Source: Bacteroidales bacterium UBA5536
GTDB taxonomy: Bacteria; Bacteroidota; Bacteroidia; Bacteroidales; F082
DNA length: 64,000 bases
Direction of reading: 5' to 3'
Assembly (NCBI GenBank): GCA_002426795.1
Contig: DINQ01000021.1
Coordinates: 77,448 to 141,447 of the forward strand
The notes under the pieces were generated by a model, which worked only from the letters and a program-made list of their open reading frames with translations, had not been told where the DNA came from and ran no database searches. Every line of letters begins with the position of its first letter. Position 1 is the first letter of the stretch. Shown here in pieces: positions 36,365 through 44,710 of the stretch. The position numbers and the translations under genes are program-made.

Positions 36365-36937
36365 ATGAGCGAATACATTGAAGACCAAACCTTCACAAAA
36401 ATCAATCAGCAGGAAAGTCCACTGAGGCTTGCCGATTACGAAAATTGCACATTTGTGCAGTGTGATTTTTCAAATGCCGATCTGTCGGGCTTTCGGTTTG
36501 TAGCCTGTACATTTAGTGGTTGCGACCTGAGTCTTTGCAAACTCACAAAGACCGCCTTTCACGATGCGAAATTTGAGGACTGCAAATTGATGGGACTCCA
36601 TTTTGAAGACTGTAACGAATTTCTGTTGTCATTTTTGTTTGAAAACTGTCAGCTGAGCTATTCATCGTTTACAGGCCTAAAACTGAAAAAAATCCGGTTT
36701 TTCAGGTCTGTATTACAGGAAGTTGACTTTTCGGCTTGCGATTTAAGCAGTGCGGTTTTTGATGATTGTGATCTTGACCGGGCTGTTTTTGACAATACAA
36801 ACCTGGAAAAAGCTGATTTTCGATTGGCATTTAATTATACCATTCTACCGGAAAACAACCGCATAAAAAAGGCAAAGTTTTCGCTGAATGGCTTGCCCGG
36901 CCTGTTACGCCAGTTCGATATCGAAATTGAATCCTGA
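36365..36937 (+). CDS. Pentapeptide-repeat protein, Qnr-like
   Basis: 190 aa made almost entirely of A(D/N)LxF-type repeats: CTFVQCDFSNADLSGFRFVA, CTFSGCDLSLCKLTKTAF, KFEDCKLMGLHFEDC, and after a break at about residue 110, VLQEVDFSACDLSSAVFDDC and DLDRAVFDNTNLEKADF. The break between two coils and the C-terminal helix (LNGLPGLLRQFDIEIE) are as in Qnr proteins, which mimic DNA and protect gyrase from quinolones. Resistance is not proven; housekeeping relatives of this length exist in many bacteria. Confidence 0.8.
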   Translation: MSEYIEDQTFTKINQQESPLRLADYENCTFVQCDFSNADLSGFRFVACTFSGCDLSLCKLTKTAFHDAKFEDCKLMGLHFEDCNEFLLSFLFENCQLSYSSFTGLKLKKIRFFRSVLQEVDFSACDLSSAVFDDCDLDRAVFDNTNLEKADFRLAFNYTILPENNRIKKAKFSLNGLPGLLRQFDIEIES

Positions 36938-36953
36938 AACCCACCTAAAAACA

Positions 36954-37499
36954 ATGAAAAATATCAATGAGCGCAAACTCATTCTATATATCAGCATGAG
37001 TCTTGATGGGTTTCTGGCCACCAAAGAGGATGATTTGTCGTGGCTCTCAGTTGTTGAACAGGCCGGGGAAGATTATGGCTATGAAATTTTAAATGAATCT
37101 GTCGACACATACATCGTAGGCCGTAAAACTTATGAGGTAGTCTTAAAACTCACCGGAGGCGTTTTTCCGCAGGCCGAACGACATAAATGCTATGTGATAA
37201 CACGGGAACAACGCCGAACCGAAAACGGCGTAACCTTTTTCAATGGAGATATTGTAGAACTCATCACCCAACTCAAAAGCCAGGAGGGAAAAAACATCTA
37301 TTGCGATGGGGGAGGACAACTGGTGCAGTGGCTAATGCAGCAAAACCTCATCGACGAATACATCATCTCAGTGATTCCGGTCTTACTTGGCGAAGGGAAA
37401 AGGCTGTTTTTGGGTGAAAGCCCGATGATCAAACTAAAAGCATTACCAGCCAGGAATTACCCATCCGGACTGGTGCAACTGCATTATTTGAAGGTGTGA
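36954..37499 (+). CDS. Dihydrofolate reductase-family (RibD C-terminal-like) protein
   Basis: 181 aa from ATG 36954; the frame is open further upstream into the pentapeptide gene, but this start gives the family-like LILYISMSLDGFLATKEDDL. Further motifs: YIVGRKTYEVVL (adenine-nucleotide side of the site), NIYCDGGGQLVQWLMQ and SVIPVLLGEGKRLFLGE. These belong to the RibD C-terminal/DHFR-like reductases common in Bacteroidota. The actual substrate is unknown; a role in folate synthesis is not implied. Confidence 0.85.
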   Translation: MKNINERKLILYISMSLDGFLATKEDDLSWLSVVEQAGEDYGYEILNESVDTYIVGRKTYEVVLKLTGGVFPQAERHKCYVITREQRRTENGVTFFNGDIVELITQLKSQEGKNIYCDGGGQLVQWLMQQNLIDEYIISVIPVLLGEGKRLFLGESPMIKLKALPARNYPSGLVQLHYLKV

Positions 37500-37606
37500 A
37501 GTTATCACAGGAACTGTACAAAACTTATATTTCTGCTTAGACATCCTAAATTAACAAAGTTTGGCACGGAATAATGCCTCAGATTCCCGAACTTTGCTAA
37601 AAAAAG

Positions 37607-38140
37607 ATGAGACGTTCTGCCAAAACCACCCTGATTGCCTTGATTGGGATTTTCACCTTAAATGCATGCGCCACCATCCCGAAAGGTGCAGTTGCTGTGA
37701 AGCTTTTTGATCAAAAAAAATACCTGGGTAAATGGTATGAAATTGCCCGTTTCGATTTTCGCTTCGAGCGCAATCTCAACAATACAACTGCAACATATAG
37801 CCTGAATCCCAATGGTTCGATCAAAGTGGTAAACCGCGGCTATGATTATGTCAGGAAAAAATGGAAGCAAGCCGAAGGAAAAGCCAAATTTGTAGGTTCA
37901 TCGGATATTGCCATGTTGAAAGTTTCTTTCTTCGGGCCTTTTTATGGAGGGTATAATGTCATTGCGCTTGATGACAATTACCAATATGCACTCATTGCTG
38001 GTAGCAGTCTCAAATACCTCTGGCTGTTGTCGCGAGAGACAACCATGCCTGACGACATCAAAAAAGAATTCGTGGAACTGGCTGAAAAAATCGGTTATGA
38101 AACAGACAATTTGATTTGGGTTGAACACGATACACAATAA
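37607..38140 (+). CDS. blc: Bacterial lipocalin (Blc-like), lipoprotein
   Basis: 177 aa. The lipobox is FTLNAC. The lipocalin signature GxW is in KKYLGKWYEIARFDFRFERN, and the second conserved motif region contains PFYGGYNVIALDDNYQYALIAG. The full eight-strand barrel with a final helix (PDDIKKEFVELAEKIG) is present. Bacterial lipocalins are outer-membrane-anchored binders of lipids such as lysophospholipids. It is a single gene flanked by about 100 nt gaps. Confidence 0.88.
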   Translation: MRRSAKTTLIALIGIFTLNACATIPKGAVAVKLFDQKKYLGKWYEIARFDFRFERNLNNTTATYSLNPNGSIKVVNRGYDYVRKKWKQAEGKAKFVGSSDIAMLKVSFFGPFYGGYNVIALDDNYQYALIAGSSLKYLWLLSRETTMPDDIKKEFVELAEKIGYETDNLIWVEHDTQ

Positions 38141-38275
38141 GTTTGTAATAGGTGAAATAATAGTTTTTGAATTTCAAGGCTCTGTTTATCAGTATGTCGT
38201 GAAAAACATTCTTCATCAGCGTATTTTCTTTGGAAATCACTTTTTCAATTAGTTGTTAAAATAAACTTTTACAAA

Positions 38276-39292
38276 ATGAAAAACCTTATTCCGATTATTC
38301 TCATGTGCCTAACACTGTTTGCAACCAAAAGTTATGGACAGCAGGAACAAGCGAACTATAAAATCCTGAATAACTACAGCTTACCCGGCGATGGCGGTTG
38401 GGATTATCTGGCCCTGGACCAACCAACAGGCCGTTTATTTATTGCGCATGCCAGTGTGACGCAGGTGGTCGACAAAACAAATGGGCAGTTGCTGGCCGAA
38501 ATTCCCAATACTCAGGGAGTGCATGGCATTGTTTTTGACCAGGAAAATCAGAAAGCGTTTATCAGCTGCGGCAGGGATACAAGTGTGATGATTGTCAATC
38601 TAAAGACTTTGCAACTCATTGAAAAGGTTTACGTAACAGGTGAAAAACCGGACGCGATTGTTTATGATGCCTTTAGCAAAAAGGTATTTGTGTTTAACCA
38701 TACAGGCCAAAATGCAACTGTAATAGACGCAAAAACCAACCAGATTGTGGCCACCATCAAGCTGGAAGGTGAGCCCGAATTTGCTGTAACCGACAACAAT
38801 GGGAAGCTTTATGTAAACATTGAAGACAAATCGCTGCTGAGTTGCATCGATGCCAAAAGTCTGAAAGTAACCAAAAGCTGGTCGCTGGCACCGGGCAAGG
38901 GACCCACCGGCCTGGCGGCAGATTTCGCAAACGACCGTCTTTTCAGTGCCTGCAGCAACCAGGGCATGGTGGTTTTTGATCTGAAAAACGAAAAGGTTCA
39001 GGGAATTATTCCCATCGGAAAATACACCGATGGCGCTGCCTACGATCAAAAATTACAAAGGGCATACAGTTCCAATGGCGAAGGATCACTCACTGTGATT
39101 GATTGTTCTGAAGGTACTTACCGCATTCTCGAAACGGTGCAGACCAAACTCGCTGCCCGAACAATCTGCCTCGACCCCGAAACAAGTCATTTGTTTTTAA
39201 CGACTGCATCTTTCGACCCTGTGATGCCGGGACAAAAAAGAGCAAAAATAACCCCTGGTTCATTTGTGCTGATAGAGGTTGCTCCCCTGTAA
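38276..39292 (+). CDS. Secreted YncE/YVTN-type beta-propeller protein
   Basis: 338 aa with a signal peptide (IPIILMCLTLFATKSYGQ). Repeats of about 40 residues form a seven-bladed propeller: DYLALDQPTGRLFIAH, VHGIVFDQENQKAFISCG, IVYDAFSKKVFVFNHTG, AVTDNNGKLYVNIED, GLAADFANDRLFSACS and later ones. The family often binds cofactors or partner proteins and usually has no catalytic residues. The next gene starts 17 nt after its stop and is probably co-transcribed. Confidence 0.83.
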   Translation: MKNLIPIILMCLTLFATKSYGQQEQANYKILNNYSLPGDGGWDYLALDQPTGRLFIAHASVTQVVDKTNGQLLAEIPNTQGVHGIVFDQENQKAFISCGRDTSVMIVNLKTLQLIEKVYVTGEKPDAIVYDAFSKKVFVFNHTGQNATVIDAKTNQIVATIKLEGEPEFAVTDNNGKLYVNIEDKSLLSCIDAKSLKVTKSWSLAPGKGPTGLAADFANDRLFSACSNQGMVVFDLKNEKVQGIIPIGKYTDGAAYDQKLQRAYSSNGEGSLTVIDCSEGTYRILETVQTKLAARTICLDPETSHLFLTTASFDPVMPGQKRAKITPGSFVLIEVAPL

Positions 39293-39309
39293 ACCAGTAA
39301 AAAAACAAC

Positions 39310-40797
39310 ATGAAAAGTTACTACCTTTCGATTTATAAAGTACAATTGAAGAATTTTTGTCGGCGACAGACCTCGATAAAAGCTGTAGTGCTGTTATATT
39401 TCATGTTGACATCAAAAATACTTTTTTCACAAGCTTCGCCTGCTACATTGTCGGGTTCTGTTGATCAATTGTATGCTGCTTTCGGTCAGGCTGGCCATCC
39501 AGGTTGTGCCATCGCCGTAGTGAAAAGCGATTCAGTCATTTATCAGCATTGTTTTGGGCTGGCCAACATCGAGCAAAACATCCCCATCACCGATTCAACA
39601 CTTTTCGGACTGGCTTCTGTCACCAAACAGTTCACGGCCTATGGCGTGGCAAAGCTCCTTGCAGATGGCCGTTTGAAGTTGAGCGATACATTGGGAAAAC
39701 TGCTGCCAAACCAAAACAAGCTGTGGGATTCGGTACAATTACGACATCTGATTCATCACACCAGCGGCATCTGGGACTGGCCCTATCTTTTTCTTGCATG
39801 CGGACACACCTTCAATGATGTAGTGACCCATCAAATGATCATGAAACTGATTGAAAGTCAGACTGCATTTAATTTTCATCGGGGAAGTGGCTTCGATTAT
39901 GCTTCTTCAAATTACGTTGTATTGGGTGAGATCATTTCACAAATAACTGACAGCAGCTATTTCGACTGGATGCAGCACAATGTGATGAAACCGGCAAAAA
40001 TGACAAAAGCGGTGTTTCAGGATGACCATACATTGCTGATTGCGAACAGGGTCAATGGTTATTTGCAGGATGGAAATAGTTGGCAGAGAACTACCGATAA
40101 TATTAGCCCGCAGGGAACCGGTTCAGCTTATGCGAGTCTGAATGACATGATTGCCTGGATGAAGTTTTGGCTTTCGGCCTTTGAGCATAAGGATCCTATT
40201 GTAACGGGCATGTTGGATACTGATACGCTCAACAACGGTAAGGCGACACCTTACGCTTTCGGGCTGATGAAGAGGGGCGAAGACTGCTTTTGGCATGACG
40301 GGGTTTTTCAAGGTGTTCGGAATATCACGATCTACTATCCGAGGCAAAATATGGGGGTGGTTTTGTTGAGCAATTCGGGCTCAAATCACATCATTCGCTC
40401 GGCTTTTATGGTGGGGAAAATGTTTCTGAAAGACTCCATTCCTGTGGAAGAGATGGCCCAATACCAAAAGCTGTTCTCACAGAAAATCCTGAAAGAGGCA
40501 GAGTTACAAACAAACTCCCCAATACTCCATCTTGAGGATTATGAAGGTTTGTTTTTCAATAAAAGCCTACTCATCACTTATCAAATCTACAGGAAAAACA
40601 ATGCGCTTTTTATTGAAAACAGCTTGCAAAGCTATTTGCTTCAGCCTGTTGAGCAGATGCCAGACTGCTTTATCACTGATGAAAAGCTTTTTGGTCAGTT
40701 CGTTTTTACAAGAGACCAAAATGGTCAGGTGACAGGATTGGAATTGCTCCAGAAACGAGGTAATAAATTGATATTTAATAAAATAAATCAAGAATAA
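39310..40797 (+). CDS. Exported serine hydrolase (class C beta-lactamase/DD-peptidase-like)
   Basis: 495 aa with a signal segment near residues 22-40. Penicillin-binding fold motifs: SVTK (Ser103, Lys106), YASSNY for the YxN element, and HDG in CFWHDGVFQGV for the third motif. RHLIHHTSGIWDWPYLF is the typical lid segment. The last 100 residues form a small beta domain as in many Bacteroidota serine hydrolases of unknown substrate. A role as an esterase or D-aminopeptidase is as likely as beta-lactam cleavage. Follows the propeller gene closely. Confidence 0.85.
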   Translation: MKSYYLSIYKVQLKNFCRRQTSIKAVVLLYFMLTSKILFSQASPATLSGSVDQLYAAFGQAGHPGCAIAVVKSDSVIYQHCFGLANIEQNIPITDSTLFGLASVTKQFTAYGVAKLLADGRLKLSDTLGKLLPNQNKLWDSVQLRHLIHHTSGIWDWPYLFLACGHTFNDVVTHQMIMKLIESQTAFNFHRGSGFDYASSNYVVLGEIISQITDSSYFDWMQHNVMKPAKMTKAVFQDDHTLLIANRVNGYLQDGNSWQRTTDNISPQGTGSAYASLNDMIAWMKFWLSAFEHKDPIVTGMLDTDTLNNGKATPYAFGLMKRGEDCFWHDGVFQGVRNITIYYPRQNMGVVLLSNSGSNHIIRSAFMVGKMFLKDSIPVEEMAQYQKLFSQKILKEAELQTNSPILHLEDYEGLFFNKSLLITYQIYRKNNALFIENSLQSYLLQPVEQMPDCFITDEKLFGQFVFTRDQNGQVTGLELLQKRGNKLIFNKINQE

Positions 40798-40852
40798 AAC
40801 CAAAACTCAATTTGGGTTCAATTGCCCAGATTTGAAATTCGAAAATGTATAA

Positions 40853-40884
40853 TTTGAAGTTTGATGAACATGATCGTATATTTG
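40853..40884 (+). promoter_or_regulatory. Bacteroidota-type promoter for the 40913 gene
   Basis: TTTG at 40853-40856 and TATATTTG at 40877-40884 are separated by 20 nt. This is the best match in the window to the TTTG-N19/21-TAnnTTTG consensus. The start codon is 29 nt downstream. Confidence 0.7.
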
Positions 40885-40912
40885 AACCATAGTTGTATTT
40901 AGTTTATAAAAC

Positions 40913-41221
40913 ATGAAACTCGCCTTCATCAGTGTGCTCGTATTTTTGATGAACATTCCTTTCGGCTATTGGCGCGCCAACGTCAAGAAATTTTCACTGC
41001 AATGGGTGTTATCGATCCATTTACCTGTTCCGGTCATCATTTTGCTACGGATATACAGTGGCATCGGTTTTGCCTGGTATACCTACGTTTTTTTGGTTGC
41101 CGCATTCTTTCTCGGGCAAAAACTGGGAGGAGTCATACTTAACCACGCCAAAACAAATCATTTTGAGGTTTCGTCCTGCCTGCTGATGGACATGATTCAT
41201 GGATGCAGGAAAGTACATTAA
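40913..41221 (+). CDS. Small conserved-looking membrane protein
   Basis: 102 aa with three hydrophobic segments: LAFISVLVFLMNIPFGYWRA, WVLSIHLPVPVIILLRIYS and WYTYVFLVAAFFLGQKLGG. The PFGYWR and P-V-P patterns look conserved, but no family name was recalled with certainty. It is preceded by a strong consensus promoter, which supports it being a real gene. It is followed by a 155-nt gap with the promoter of the bacterioferritin gene. Confidence 0.68.
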   Translation: MKLAFISVLVFLMNIPFGYWRANVKKFSLQWVLSIHLPVPVIILLRIYSGIGFAWYTYVFLVAAFFLGQKLGGVILNHAKTNHFEVSSCLLMDMIHGCRKVH

Positions 41222-41315
41222 TTCCTCCTTTAGAAATCATTTAAGTTTTTTTTATTTTCAGCATATCGAGAATAATCCTGAGGAAAAGCATGCATAAAAA
41301 ATACCGAAGATTCCT

Positions 41316-41323
41316 TATCTTTG
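41316..41323 (+). promoter_or_regulatory. -7 box for the bacterioferritin gene
   Basis: TATCTTTG matches TAnnTTTG and lies 53 nt before the start codon. No clear -33 TTTG is present. Confidence 0.5.
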
Positions 41324-41376
41324 GTGAATATTCAATCGTAAATAATTAGCATACAAACCAAAATAATACAGAAACC

Positions 41377-41874
41377 ATGAAAACAAAAAGTATCGAATTG
41401 CTCAACAAAGCCATCGGAGATGAACTAACAGCCGTGCATCAATACATGTACTTTCATTTCCATTGCGACGACCAGGGTTACGACTTGCTGGCAAACTTAT
41501 TCAGACGCACAGCCATTGAAGAGATGATGCACATCGAGCTGCTCGCTGAGCGTATCCTTTTCCTCAAAGGTGAAGTGGAGATGAAAGCTGCTGACGATGT
41601 GAAAAAGGTGCATGAAGTGAAAGAAATGCTCAGGATGGCTGTGGCCATGGAAGAAAGTAGTGCGCGCGATTACAATCTTTGGGCCAATGAGTGCTCTGCC
41701 AATGCAGATTCGGTATCGAAGAAACTATTCGAATCGCTGGTTGAGGACGAAGAAAGGCATGGCGACCAATACGACGTGGAGATGGAAAATATGCGCAAGT
41801 TTGGCGACAATTACCTTGCCCTGCAATCCATCGAGCGAAGCAAAAACATGGCATCGGGGCGGCCAACTGAATAG
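41377..41874 (+). CDS. bfr: Bacterioferritin
   Basis: 165 aa, four-helix bundle. Ferroxidase residues are all in place with an offset of -2 from the usual numbering: Glu16, Tyr23, Glu49 and His52 (in AIEEMMHIE), Glu92, Glu125 and His128 (in EDEERHGD). Met50 is the equivalent of the heme-ligand Met52, so heme binding at the dimer interface is possible. The protein oxidises and stores iron in the cytoplasm and protects against Fe/peroxide damage. It has its own promoter and no ferredoxin (Bfd) neighbour. Confidence 0.9.
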   Translation: MKTKSIELLNKAIGDELTAVHQYMYFHFHCDDQGYDLLANLFRRTAIEEMMHIELLAERILFLKGEVEMKAADDVKKVHEVKEMLRMAVAMEESSARDYNLWANECSANADSVSKKLFESLVEDEERHGDQYDVEMENMRKFGDNYLALQSIERSKNMASGRPTE

Positions 41875-41925
41875 CTTTGTCTCAGTCTAAAACAACCAAT
41901 TGATTATCAACAAAAACCTGAACCT

Positions 41926-42336
41926 ATGAACAACACACTGAGAAACATCCTGGCCGTCGTTGGCGGTCTTATAGTGGGCAGTTTCGTCAATATGGGCATC
42001 ATCTCGCTTGGCGGACAAATCATTCCACCACCCGAAGGCGCTGACATCACTACCATGGAAGGCCTGAAAGCATCTATGCACCTGATGGAGCCACAACATT
42101 TTCTCATGCCCTTTCTGGCTCACGCACTCGGTACATTGGCTGGTGCAGTAGTAGCTTCGCTGATTGCTCTGAAAAACAAGATGCTACTTGCGATTGTCAT
42201 CGGATTTTTCTTTTTGGGCGGTGGCATAGTCAATGTGGTTATGTTGCCTTCTCCTGTTTGGTTTGCCGTTGTCGACCTTGTTTTAGCCTATATTCCAATG
42301 GCCTGGCTGGGAGCGAAACTGACGGCCAGAAATTAA
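41926..42336 (+). CDS. Four-helix membrane protein, unknown
   Basis: 136 aa with four membrane segments: ILAVVGGLIVGSFVNMGIIS, FLAHALGTLAGAVVASLIAL, LLAIVIGFFFLGGGIVNVVM and VWFAVVDLVLAYIPMAWLGA. A short periplasmic loop (PPPEGADITTMEGLKASMHLM, trimmed) separates the first pair. Similar proteins occur widely in Bacteroidota without known function. It is followed by a strong terminator. Confidence 0.72.
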   Translation: MNNTLRNILAVVGGLIVGSFVNMGIISLGGQIIPPPEGADITTMEGLKASMHLMEPQHFLMPFLAHALGTLAGAVVASLIALKNKMLLAIVIGFFFLGGGIVNVVMLPSPVWFAVVDLVLAYIPMAWLGAKLTARN

Positions 42337-42388
42337 CCCTTCTCTTAGAAAGTCTTTTTTGGAAGCATTTTTTTGAGACTGTGAAACC

Positions 42389-42429
42389 GAAAATCGTACT
42401 TTTGAAAAAAGGTGCGATTTTCTTTTTTT
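42389..42429 (+). terminator. Rho-independent terminator before the amidase gene
   Basis: GAAAATCGTAC pairs with GTGCGATTTTC (11-12 bp with wobble pairs), loop of about 10 nt, followed by seven T (42423-42429). It separates the membrane protein gene from the amidase. Confidence 0.8.
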
Positions 42430-42449
42430 CAACCATCAATCATCAACCT

Positions 42450-44054
42450 ATGTCAAATACTTTTAGACGCAGCTCACTCAAAACCCTGTTTACGGTGATG
42501 CTTATCAGTATGTTACTGGCCTGCACAGGGTCACGAAAAGATTCAACTATATTAAGTGAAGAAAGTTTCCCATACGAGGAGTTCACCATCGAACAACTGC
42601 ATGATGGATACCTGGAAGGCGCTTTCAGTGTGCGCGACGTGGTGCAGGCTTACCTCGACAGAATTGCTGTCATCGACCAAAAAGGACCTTCGCTGCACGC
42701 CATCATTCAACTCAATCCCGATGCACTGGCTATTGCCGACCAAATGGACGAGCTATTGCTTGAAGGTGGTCCAAAAGGCGCCTTGTTTGGCGTTCCGGTT
42801 GTGTTGAAAGATAACATCGACACCCATGATGGCATGCCCACAACCGCCGGTTCACGGGCACTCAAAGACTCTTACCCACTCAAGGACAGCTATGTGGCAC
42901 AAAAATTACGCGAAGCAGGAGCGATTATCATTGGAAAAGCCAACCTGAGCGAATGGGCCAACTTCAGGGGAGAAATGTCATCATCGGGCTGGAGTGGGGT
43001 AGGTGGACAAACCAAAAACCCCTATGTGCTCGACCGCAATCCCTGTGGATCGAGCTCAGGCTCTGGTGTGGCTGTATCGGCCAACCTCTGTATGCTGGCG
43101 GTGGGCACCGAAACCAATGGCTCCATCGTTTGCCCGTCGCATATCAATGGCATCGTTGGCATCAAACCGACAGTAGGCCTCATTAGTCGCAGTGGTGTTA
43201 TCCCGATTTCCTTTACGCAGGACACACCAGGGCCCATGGCGCGCAATGTAATGGATGCTGCCATCATGCTCGGCGCCATGACAGGCATCGACAGCGCCGA
43301 CACCAAAACGCTTGCCAGTGAAGGGAAGTTCTACGAAGATTACACCCAGTTTCTGCACCGCGACGGACTGAAAGGCAAACGGCTGGGGCTGTTCAAACCT
43401 GCTTTCGGTCAGCATTATAAAGTGGACGAAATCATGCAGAAAACGGTTGATTACCTGCGCGATCAGGGCGCAGAAGTGATAGATGTTGAACAGGTGATTA
43501 CAGCTGAAGTAGAGGCTGCCTCCTTCGAAATCATGTTGTATGAATACAAAGATGGATTGAATAAATACTTCGCTTCTTTGGGAGAGAAGGCGCCTGTGAA
43601 AAATGTGGAAGAACTGATCGCCTTTAACAAAATGGATTCGATTGAGTTGGCCTTTTATAACCAGAAATACCTCGAAATGGCCCTTGAAAAAGGCGATTTG
43701 AACAGTCCTGAATACTTGAAAGCACTCACTGTCGTTGAAAAAGGCAGCCGCGAACAGGGCATCGACCGTGTTATGGACGAACTGCAGCTGGATGCCATCA
43801 TTGCGCCAACGGGAAGTCCGGCCTGGAAGACCGACCACCTCAATGGCGATCATTACCAGCTGGGAACTTCCTCCGAAGCCGCTATCTCAGGCTATCCGAA
43901 TATCACTGTTCCAATGGGTTTTATCGATGATTTGCCGGTTGGTATTTCTTTCTATGGCCGTGCCTGGAGTGAACCTAAATTGCTGGAGATTGCCTACGCT
44001 TTTGAACAAACCACCAACCAAAGAAGAGTTCCTCAATTCAAAACGACCGACTGA
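42450..44054 (+). CDS. Amidase-signature lipoprotein (peptide amidase-like)
   Basis: 534 aa from ATG 42450; the frame is open further upstream, through the terminator, and that part is not coding. Lipobox LISMLLAC. Ser-cisSer-Lys triad: Lys120 in VPVVLKDNIDT, the Ser cluster 201-205 in NPCGSSSGSG, and the nucleophile Ser225 in GTETNGSIVCPS. The segment LSEWANFRGEMSSSGWSGVG is typical of the peptide-amidase (Pam) branch. Located in the periplasm or on the outer membrane, it would hydrolyse amides such as C-terminal peptide amides or aryl amides. It is followed by an SGNH hydrolase gene 51 nt later. Confidence 0.87.
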   Translation: MSNTFRRSSLKTLFTVMLISMLLACTGSRKDSTILSEESFPYEEFTIEQLHDGYLEGAFSVRDVVQAYLDRIAVIDQKGPSLHAIIQLNPDALAIADQMDELLLEGGPKGALFGVPVVLKDNIDTHDGMPTTAGSRALKDSYPLKDSYVAQKLREAGAIIIGKANLSEWANFRGEMSSSGWSGVGGQTKNPYVLDRNPCGSSSGSGVAVSANLCMLAVGTETNGSIVCPSHINGIVGIKPTVGLISRSGVIPISFTQDTPGPMARNVMDAAIMLGAMTGIDSADTKTLASEGKFYEDYTQFLHRDGLKGKRLGLFKPAFGQHYKVDEIMQKTVDYLRDQGAEVIDVEQVITAEVEAASFEIMLYEYKDGLNKYFASLGEKAPVKNVEELIAFNKMDSIELAFYNQKYLEMALEKGDLNSPEYLKALTVVEKGSREQGIDRVMDELQLDAIIAPTGSPAWKTDHLNGDHYQLGTSSEAAISGYPNITVPMGFIDDLPVGISFYGRAWSEPKLLEIAYAFEQTTNQRRVPQFKTTD

Positions 44055-44105
44055 CTGACGAATCAGATCACATATGGTCAGACCAATACAGATGAGACAA
44101 AATAC

Positions 44106-44705
44106 ATGAGACAGGAAATAAAGATGTTAGCCTTGGGCGACAGCTACACCATTGGTGAGAGCGTGCCTGCAGCTGAAAGCTGGCCCCTGCTTTTTGCCAA
44201 AACGATGAAGGCCAGGGGATACAACTTTTTGCAACCAGTTGTGCTGGCCAAAACCGGTTGGACGACCGGCGAATTGCTAGAAGCCATTAAGCGAGAAAAC
44301 CTCACTGAGAAATTTGACCTCGTGAGCCTTTGCATCGGGGTAAATAACCAATATCGCGGCATGGATGTTTCCATCTTTCAAAATGAATTTGAACAGTTAT
44401 TGCTAACCGCTAACGATTTTGCCGATGGAAAGAAAGAGCATGTTTTTGTGCTGTCCATTCCCGACTGGGGAGTCTCCCAATTTGGCATTAAAAAAGGAAA
44501 ACCAACTGTCAGCCAGGAAATTGACACCTACAACAAAGTGGCAAGTGAGATTTGCCATGAACACAAAATTGATTTTATCAACATCACCGACCTTTCGAGA
44601 GGAGCCAAAACAGATCGCAGCCTGTTGGCTGAAGACGGCTTGCATTATGCTGCGAAAATGCACCAGATTTGGGTTGACGAAGTGATCAAACAAAGAGTAA
44701 AATAA
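44106..44705 (+). CDS. SGNH/GDSL-type hydrolase
   Basis: 199 aa cytoplasmic protein (no signal peptide). Block I: MLALGDSYTIGE (Ser13). Gly in AKTGWTTGEL, Asn in CIGVNNQYRG, and the catalytic Asp-His in LLAEDGLHYAAKMH. These four blocks define an SGNH esterase. It ends 5 nt before the kynureninase start, so the two are co-transcribed. The substrate may be an ester or, given the neighbour, a formamide-like bond, but that is only a guess. Confidence 0.86.
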   Translation: MRQEIKMLALGDSYTIGESVPAAESWPLLFAKTMKARGYNFLQPVVLAKTGWTTGELLEAIKRENLTEKFDLVSLCIGVNNQYRGMDVSIFQNEFEQLLLTANDFADGKKEHVFVLSIPDWGVSQFGIKKGKPTVSQEIDTYNKVASEICHEHKIDFINITDLSRGAKTDRSLLAEDGLHYAAKMHQIWVDEVIKQRVK

Positions 44706-44710
44706 ATACA

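Noticed and set aside
40815..40842. Terminator after the serine hydrolase gene
   Set aside because: Only a short imperfect TGGG/CCCA pairing without a T-run was found.
42258..42449. Upstream extension of the amidase frame
   Set aside because: The frame is open but crosses the end of the preceding gene and a strong terminator; the lipoprotein signal peptide begins at ATG 42450.
43056..43853. 265-aa open frame on the minus strand
   Set aside because: It lies entirely antisense to the intact amidase gene, has no family resemblance and reads as a frame shadow of it.
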